Shown here piece by piece: positions 58,901 to 64,000 of a stretch of DNA of 64,000 nt (position 1 is its first letter; every line of letters begins with the position of its first letter). The notes beneath the pieces were generated by a model. That model made no database searches and was not told the DNA's origin. It worked only from the letters and a program-made list of their open reading frames with translations. The stretch comes from Chitinophagaceae bacterium (lineage in GTDB: Bacteria > Bacteroidota > Bacteroidia > Chitinophagales > Chitinophagaceae): contig JAGXRG010000057.1 of the NCBI GenBank assembly GCA_018335935.1, forward strand, positions 218,449 to 282,448, given 5' to 3'. A program made the position numbers and the translations under genes.

Positions 58901-61900
58901 TGGAGATAATGGTAAAGTGGCTTCATTTGATATTTTAGATGCTGTAAATATTTGGCAGTCAGACACTACAAAAAACAGAGGAATAATGCTTGGCCAAACT
59001 GTAAGTGGTACACAAGTAGATAAAAGAATTGAGTTTGCTGCATTAAGCCATGGAACCAGTGCTTATTGGCCAAACTTTCAAATTACTTATGTATTGCCTC
59101 TGCCTTGTTCTGTTATACCCAATAGAGCACCTTTGGCCAATCCAGATACTGCATCAACACCTTCAAATGCAGCAAAATCAATTCCAGTTTTGGCCAACGA
59201 CTCAGACCCCGATAATAATTCTTTATCTGTAATAAGTATAGTTGGTTCAGTTACTGGTGGAACTGCTACAATTTCTGGAACAAATATTATTTTCACACCA
59301 AACTCAACTTTTAAAGGAGTATCTAATTTTTATTATAGAGTGAGCGATGGAACGCTTTCAGATACAGCTTTGGTTTCTGTAACTGTAACTAATGTTGCAC
59401 CAAATGCTGTAAACGATATTGTTTCTACTAATTCAAATACAGCAGTTAATATTAATGTAAAATCAAATGATAGCGATACTGATGGCCCTGTATCTGGTGC
59501 CCCAAGTATTGTTACTAATCCAAAAAATGGCATAGCTACCATTTCTGGCAATAATATTATTTATACACCTATTACAGGATTTACTGGAAAAGATACATTG
59601 AGATATCAAATATGCGAATCAATATCACCAGGTTGTGGTGCCTTACCATTATGTAGTACAGCATTTGTTTATATAACAGTTAATAACCAATCTCCTGTTG
59701 CTAATAAAGATAGTGTTTCTACCAACTTGTGTCAATCGGTTTTAATTAAAGTTTTGGCTAATGATACCGATCCAGAAAATGGAGTATTAACTGTTTCAAT
59801 TGTATCTCAACCTAGTAATGGAACAGCGAGTCTTGAAGGTGATCAAATTAGATATATTCCAAATGGATCTTTTAGTGGTCCTACAGATCAATTTACTTAT
59901 AGAATTTGTGATAATGGGGTAAGTTCTTTATGTAGTTCTGCTATTGTGAAAATTTCAATCAATTCTCAAATTGTCAATCAAAAGCCAACTGCAAATGCAG
60001 ATAATTCGAATGGTACATTAAATAACAAAGTCTATATATCTGTATTAGATAATGACTATGATTCTGAAAATCAGGCTTTGACTGTCTCTTTACCCAATGG
60101 AGTTTTACAGCCATTACATGGAACAGCAACAGTATTACCAAATGGTTTGATTGAATATACACCTAATTTAAATTTTTTAGGCAATGATTCTCTACAATAT
60201 GTTATTTGTGATGTGCCTTCAACTCAAGTGGGTTGTACAGCTATTCCAAGTAAATGTGATACAGCAAAAATTTACATTTCAATACTAAGACCAGACAGCT
60301 ATATTATTAATGCAGTAACTGAAAATGGAACAGCCCCTTCAACCGGGGGTCTTGCTATTGCTAATGTTACGATTAATGATGATATTTCTGGTTCACCTGT
60401 AACACTTGGTGCAAGCGGTAATGCAACTATTGCACAAAGTGGGTCTTGGCCTTCTGGAATTACTTTAAATACTACAACAGGTGCAGTAATTGTAGCCAAT
60501 GGAACAACACCAGGAAAATATCCTGTTGCATATCAATTATGTGATAAATTGAATCCAGTAAGTTGTGCAACAGTGGTAGATACTGTAACAGTTACTCCAG
60601 TAGTAACACCCATAACTGAAAATGGAACTGTAGCCAGTGCAACAGGTGGTATTGCAATTAGTAATGTTGCTTCTAATGATTTTGTAAATGGTTTAGCTGC
60701 AACTTTAGGAGCAGGAGGCAATGCAACAGTAGCCCAAAGTGGGTCTTGGCCTTCTGGAATTACTTTAAATACTACAACAGGAGCAGTTTCCGTTTCAACA
60801 GGATTAACTCCAGGAAAATATCCTATTACTTATCAATTATGTGATAAAATAACACCAGTAACATGTGCAACTGTTATTGATACTGTAATAGTAACACCTT
60901 CAATTACTTCTACAACACCTGGATCAAGATGTGGGCCTGGCTCGGTTACTTTAAGTGCAACTGCAAGTTCTGGAACTATGAATTGGTATGCTGTATCAAC
61001 AGGAGGAACTTCATTAGGTTCTGGTAATAATTTTATTACACCATCTATATCTATTTCCACAACTTATTATGTTGATGCAACTGATAATGGAATAACATCA
61101 TCAAGAACGGCTGTAATTGCAACTATTAATCAAATTCCAACTGCAAGTGTGCCTTCACAAACCAATGTAAATTGCTTTGGTTTAAGTACAGGTAGTGCTA
61201 CAGCAAACGCTTCAGGGGGTTCGAGTCCCTATTCTTATAGTTGGAGTACAAATCCAATACAAAACACAGCTACTGCAACAAATTTATCAGCCGGAACTTA
61301 TATTGTAACCATAATAGATAATAAAGGTTGTACTTCTACAGCAAATGTAACCATCACTCAACCAGCAGCAGCATTATCATCTAATATTAGTTCACAAACC
61401 AATGTGAATTGTTTTGGGCAATCAACTGGTAGTGCAACAGTAAATGCATCAGGAGGAACAAGTCCTTATACTTATAGTTGGAATACTTCACCAATAAAAA
61501 CCACAGCAACAGCAACAGGTTTATCAGCAGGAACATATATTGTAACTGTAACAGATAATAATGGTTGTACTTCAACATCAAGTGTAACTATAACTCAACC
61601 TACGTCATCATTATTATCAAGTATTAGTTCAATAACGAATGTCAATTGTTTTGGACAAAACACTGGTGCTGCAACAGCTACAGCAAGTGGCGGCACATCA
61701 CCATACACATATAGTTGGAATACTTCACCAATACAAACTACAGCAACAGCAACAGTTTTGTCAGCAGGTAGTTATACAGTAACTGTAACAGATAGTAAAG
61801 GTTGTTTAGCAACATCAAATATTAGTATTTCTCAACCTGCCTCTGCACTAACCCTAACATGTAATAGCACAAATGTTTCTGCAGAAGGAGGCTCGAATGG

Positions 61901-64000
61901 AGTTGCCTCAATGATTGTAACTGGTGGAACGGGTCCATACACACATAAGTGGAATACGGGAGCAACTACAGCTTCTATTTCTGGATTATCGGCAGGTATA
62001 TATACAGATACAGTAACAGATGCAAATGGTTGTAAAACGTATAAAGAATGTGCTATATCACAACCTGCAGCAAATTGTAACGGATTCAGAACACAAACAC
62101 AAGGAGGTTGGGGACAATGTAAAACTAATGGAGGAAACCCTGGAACTTATTTAGCAGAAAATTTTGCTGCAGCATTTCCAAGTGGTTTAACAGTAGGTTG
62201 TACGAATACATTAAAATTAACATCAGCGTTAGAGGCATGTAACTTTTTACCATCAGGCAGCACCGCTAGTGCTTTGCCATCGGGAATCTTAGTTAATCCA
62301 CAAGATAGTTATTCAAATGTATTAGCAGGACAAGTTGTTGCATTAACACTTAATTTAGGATTTGATAATTATGATGCTAATTTTTCACCTGCAACAACCT
62401 TAGTGAAGAATTTAGTTGTAAACTCAGGCACATTTGCAGGCTGGACGGTACAACAGGTCTTAGACGAAGCCAATAAAAAGCTAGGAGGTTGTGCATCATC
62501 ATATACTTTCTCACAACTAAATGATGCAGTTACAAAAATTAATGAGAACTATGTTGATGGTAATAATACTGGTTCTTATTTAACCTGTTGTTCTTATTTA
62601 ACAGTTGGAATTGGTTCACAAACTAATATCAATTGTTTTGGAAATTCTACAGGTGCTGTAAGTGTTACAGCAGCAGGAGGCGTTACACCATACCAATATA
62701 AATTAGATAATGGAAGCTATCAATCATCCAGTAGTTTTAGTGGTTTATCAGCAGGCAGTTATGTTGTTTATGTAAAAGATGTAAATAATTGTATTCAATC
62801 CGTAAATGTAACGATTACACAACCTTCAGCTCCTCTAAGTTCAAGCATTTCAAGTCAAACGAATGTGAATTGTTTTGGACAGTCAACAGGTAGTGCAACA
62901 GTATCAACAAGTGGAGGAACATCTCCCTATACTTATAGTTGGAATACGAGTCCAGTTCAAACCACAGCTACAGCCACAGGATTGGCAGCAGGCACCTATA
63001 CAGTAACTGTAACAGATAACAAAGGTTGTACAACAACAGCCAATGTAACGATTACACAACCTTCAGCTCCTCTAAGTTCAAGCATTTCAAGTCAAACGAA
63101 TGTAAATTGTTTTGGACAGTCAACAGGTAGTGCAACAGTATCAACAAGTGGAGGAACATCTCCCTATACTTATAGTTGGAATACGAGTCCGGTACAAACC
63201 ACAGCTACAGCCACAGGATTAGCTGCAGGCACCTATACAGTAACTGTAACAGATAACAAAGGTTGTACAACCACAGTCAATGTAACTATTACCCAACCTT
63301 CAGCAGCATTAAATTCAAGCATTTCAAGTCAAACGAATGTAAATTGTTTTGGACAAAGCACAGGCAGTGCAACAGTATCAACAAGTGGAGGCACATCTCC
63401 CTATACTTATAGTTGGAATACGAGTCCAGTTCAAACCACAGCTACAGCAAGTGGATTGGCTGCGGGAACATATACAGTAACTGTAACTGATAACAAAGGT
63501 TGTATAACCACAGCCAATGTAACGATTACAGAACCGTCAGCAGCATTATCAGCAAATGTACCAACCCAAACGAATGTGAATTGTTTTGGACAGTCAACAG
63601 GCAGTGCCACAGTATCAACAAGTGGAGGCACTGCACCATATACGTATAGTTGGAATACGAGTCCGGTACAAACCACAGCTACAGCCACAGGATTGGCTGC
63701 GGGAACATATACAGTAACTGTAACTGATAACAAAGGTTGTATAACCACAGCCAATGTAACGATTACACAACCTTCAGCGGCATTAAGTTCAAACATTTCA
63801 AGTCAAACGAATGTGAATTGTTTTGGACAGTCAACAGGTAGTGCAACAGTAACAACAAGTGGAGGAACATCTCCTTATACTTATAGTTGGAATACGAGTC
63901 CAGTACAAACCACAGCTACAGCAAGTGGATTGGCTGCGGGAACATATACAGTAACTGTAACTGATAACAAAGGTTGTACAACCACAGCCAATGTAACGAT
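55902..64000 (+). CDS. Giant mosaic surface protein with SprB repeats, 3' end outside the window
   Basis: One open frame of at least 2,699 codons from the ATG at 55902. Residues 1-57 are a long basic N-region plus hydrophobic signal segment (cleavage near SEA). Then follow: an unnamed module (about 60-425), an Ig-like unit, tandem cadherin-like repeats (VLANDSDPDNN type, several between 520 and 1460), a sugar-binding-like beta unit (about 610-760), a DNRLRE-type domain (about 870-1065), two 100-residue repeats, an Ig_7-like unit and then SprB repeats from about residue 1755, interrupted by a 175-residue module. Composition is Thr/Ser/Asn-rich. It is a probable gliding or adhesion protein exported by type IX secretion; the sorting domain would lie beyond the window. 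Frame checked at four points. Confidence 0.9.
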   Translation, partial: MNNSTLKETIHQCGLMFQKILEFAFRLLSKIVLKAYQKTKAFLVVVLLLIFSFTSEAANETFSTGSVIINMGQSPQTIANSLKPYGAIYDLIRNYQVPIKWVIAQGKAKDACDFIYNSQAFKGGTFIIPKEFISSAVQARITFWQGQGVITLTTTTPLTVNVTYTLTSAPRWTFDAANGKIAENFLKNAGINNIDFPDAYNWKSPQSLDNCDDLYAMPHADPTWATHGNLYTWNKNSRGSIWAGCHAVSALENTINPANSAEQMNFLSTRTNVFTPTPWPDNSLKLWKNHSNGSTPYIHRLFDDPVAQYLGISDAAHTNGSEQIYMPKQSTDPGGATRWRIGAKIIAYDATQSDVPSPNLNNGNVAAVIVYGRGLDSANRGFVMYEGGHDIAGSSVEQVAAQRAFLNFSFFQNIEKAPQVSTTGVVASQLLRGGTNYFPSVSVSSILTGQTYTYQWSSSCGGNFSNATVSNPTYTPPSVANNTACILSCVITDNCGRKSFTSIPITIAPPPRKPVATADVGTIFSECGLGNTSLVLNVLSNDTDADGDALTVTNIINQTSGVWTTNGTTVTFTPSFGFTGVATAKYIVCDPTLCDTANITVGVGTPDVNGCYPGFSYLVASSDTAINQTNNSVTNPTYAFNGNYDPADPTTYAVFNASTDSLVLDFGSIRSYSSSRKIEAIIASSSTTNVTATIYGRVTTSGARTLIGTISNTDVNNETTQEFNFPGSGFRYLIIYRTAGSNDLRLSSLKINNYDCVATPVIANADNIEVSEDIPITFDPRINDENPTLSNLSISIITPPVKGKISINPDSSITYINNIDVNGLDSLTYKVCTNQNNCSIAKIYFNIIADGCTAGRYKPNDYSSPVTKTFVGDALIDDTYIKEDGANNNYGTISVFHVGEALTKRRRSLISIPNGSTSNSFRGQIPPNAVITSAKLNVYQVSGDNTTISISAYQVASGNPVWDFATVTWNKKNSTVSWTNPGSDFISAPLSTLNVTRTGNGDNGKVASFDILDAVNIWQSDTTKNRGIMLGQTVSGTQVDKRIEFAALSHGTSAYWPNFQITYVLPLPCSVIPNRAPLANPDTASTPSNAAKSIPVLANDSDPDNNSLSVISIVGSVTGGTATISGTNIIFTPNSTFKGVSNFYYRVSDGTLSDTALVSVTVTNVAPNAVNDIVSTNSNTAVNINVKSNDSDTDGPVSGAPSIVTNPKNGIATISGNNIIYTPITGFTGKDTLRYQICESISPGCGALPLCSTAFVYITVNNQSPVANKDSVSTNLCQSVLIKVLANDTDPENGVLTVSIVSQPSNGTASLEGDQIRYIPNGSFSGPTDQFTYRICDNGVSSLCSSAIVKISINSQIVNQKPTANADNSNGTLNNKVYISVLDNDYDSENQALTVSLPNGVLQPLHGTATVLPNGLIEYTPNLNFLGNDSLQYVICDVPSTQVGCTAIPSKCDTAKIYISILRPDSYIINAVTENGTAPSTGGLAIANVTINDDISGSPVTLGASGNATIAQSGSWPSGITLNTTTGAVIVANGTTPGKYPVAYQLCDKLNPVSCATVVDTVTVTPVVTPITENGTVASATGGIAISNVASNDFVNGLAATLGAGGNATVAQSGSWPSGITLNTTTGAVSVSTGLTPGKYPITYQLCDKITPVTCATVIDTVIVTPSITSTTPGSRCGPGSVTLSATASSGTMNWYAVSTGGTSLGSGNNFITPSISISTTYYVDATDNGITSSRTAVIATINQIPTASVPSQTNVNCFGLSTGSATANASGGSSPYSYSWSTNPIQNTATATNLSAGTYIVTIIDNKGCTSTANVTITQPAAALSSNISSQTNVNCFGQSTGSATVNASGGTSPYTYSWNTSPIKTTATATGLSAGTYIVTVTDNNGCTSTSSVTITQPTSSLLSSISSITNVNCFGQNTGAATATASGGTSPYTYSWNTSPIQTTATATVLSAGSYTVTVTDSKGCLATSNISISQPASALTLTCNSTNVSAEGGSNGVASMIVTGGTGPYTHKWNTGATTASISGLSAGIYTDTVTDANGCKTYKECAISQPAANCNGFRTQTQGGWGQCKTNGGNPGTYLAENFAAAFPSGLTVGCTNTLKLTSALEACNFLPSGSTASALPSGILVNPQDSYSNVLAGQVVALTLNLGFDNYDANFSPATTLVKNLVVNSGTFAGWTVQQVLDEANKKLGGCASSYTFSQLNDAVTKINENYVDGNNTGSYLTCCSYLTVGIGSQTNINCFGNSTGAVSVTAAGGVTPYQYKLDNGSYQSSSSFSGLSAGSYVVYVKDVNNCIQSVNVTITQPSAPLSSSISSQTNVNCFGQSTGSATVSTSGGTSPYTYSWNTSPVQTTATATGLAAGTYTVTVTDNKGCTTTANVTITQPSAPLSSSISSQTNVNCFGQSTGSATVSTSGGTSPYTYSWNTSPVQTTATATGLAAGTYTVTVTDNKGCTTTVNVTITQPSAALNSSISSQTNVNCFGQSTGSATVSTSGGTSPYTYSWNTSPVQTTATASGLAAGTYTVTVTDNKGCITTANVTITEPSAALSANVPTQTNVNCFGQSTGSATVSTSGGTAPYTYSWNTSPVQTTATATGLAAGTYTVTVTDNKGCITTANVTITQPSAALSSNISSQTNVNCFGQSTGSATVTTSGGTSPYTYSWNTSPVQTTATASGLAAGTYTVTVTDNKGCTTTANVT
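60300..60899 (+). repeat. Two 300-bp direct repeats in the giant gene
   Basis: Two units of 100 residues (ENGTAPSTGGLAIANV and ENGTVASATGGIAISNV types) follow each other at an exact 300-base offset, with GGGTCTTGGCCTTCTGGAAT recurring unchanged at 60441 and 60741. Confidence 0.8.
61164..64000 (+). repeat. SprB repeat array, 237-bp period
   Basis: Units of 79 residues, each with NVNCFG, YTYSWNTSP, GLAAGTYTVTVTDNKGC and a TITQPSA-type end. The NVNCFG codons begin at 61164, 61401, 61638, then after a degenerate unit and an inserted module at 62625, 62862, 63099, 63336, 63573 and 63810, every interval exactly 237 bases. The last units are nearly identical in DNA, so the array expanded recently and probably continues beyond the window. 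Confidence 0.93.

Noticed and set aside
57263..63796. Minus-strand open frames opposite the giant gene
   Set aside because: They are Val/Ala-rich or Leu/Leu-Tyr-rich products of antisense repeat DNA with no family features, and the plus strand is one coherent reading frame.
61164..64000. Tandem repeats as a CRISPR array
   Set aside because: The period is 237 bases with coding sequence throughout and no short repeat/spacer pattern.

Overview
The window comes from an AT-rich genome of the phylum Bacteroidota (Bacteroidetes), most likely near the family Chitinophagaceae. The evidence is gliding-motility genes gldB and gldC, SprB-type repeats, promoters of the TAnnTTTG type with little Shine-Dalgarno signal, a fused ThrA aspartokinase/homoserine dehydrogenase in a thrABC operon, and secreted sortilin-like, DUF2911 and DUF4271 proteins. 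Family assignment is inference from gene content only. Almost all of the sequence is ordinary chromosomal core; accessory features sit beside the tRNA, inside the pnuC-nadR pair and in the last 8 kb.

Layout. 1-9.6 kb: end of a rhomboid protease, an Omp85-like protein, gldC-yqeY-cvpA, an alpha/beta hydrolase, a CBS protein, ruvC-recO, two envelope genes, serA and clpS. 9.7-12.9 kb: chrA, an FKBP isomerase and a lone C-terminal transketolase subunit. 12.9-15.4 kb: a B12 unit made of a cobalamin riboswitch, a btuB-like receptor and a small Cys-rich protein. 15.4-19.5 kb: a CsgG-like secreted protein, an IMPDH/GMP reductase, marC, hflX and a Rieske protein. 19.5-21.8 kb: tRNA-Asn followed by a two-gene segment (PepSY, DUF2911) bracketed by a diverged duplication of the tRNA terminator and the 3' end of a VOC-family gene. 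22.3-27 kb: thrABC. 27-32.5 kb: TPR, sortilin-like and stomatin-like genes. 32.9-35.7 kb: a multi-PAS histidine kinase with its NarL-type regulator. 35.7-38.1 kb: two tandem GH5 genes. 38.3-45.1 kb: cyclophilin, gcvH, an acyltransferase, and an NAD cluster (nadE, nadR-type kinase, pnuC) around gldB. 45.3-55.6 kb: polA, flavin reductase, rpoN, hemD, DUF4271, a second Omp85-like protein and hemW. 55.9-64 kb: one open frame of at least 2,699 codons, a mosaic surface protein ending in SprB repeats with an exact 237-bp period that runs off the window.

How the genes fit together. GldB and GldC belong to the gliding machinery whose known cargo adhesin (SprB) shares its repeat type with the giant protein, so that protein is a plausible type IX secretion cargo and surface adhesin; its sorting domain would lie beyond the window. 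PnuC, the NadR-type kinase and NadE form much of an NAD salvage and synthesis route. BtuB and its riboswitch show dependence on imported cobalamin.

Most unusual signals: (a) short repeats inserted in frame inside polA and inside the nadR-type kinase gene; (b) a four-helix-bundle gene flanked by 20-bp inverted repeats, placed between pnuC and the kinase gene and contributing the last PnuC codons; (c) the tRNA-Asn-linked duplication with a VOC gene remnant; (d) mutually exclusive hairpins masking the btuB start codon, a 33-bp palindrome over another start codon and a structured leader before the giant adhesin gene; (e) three genes that can only start at TTG.
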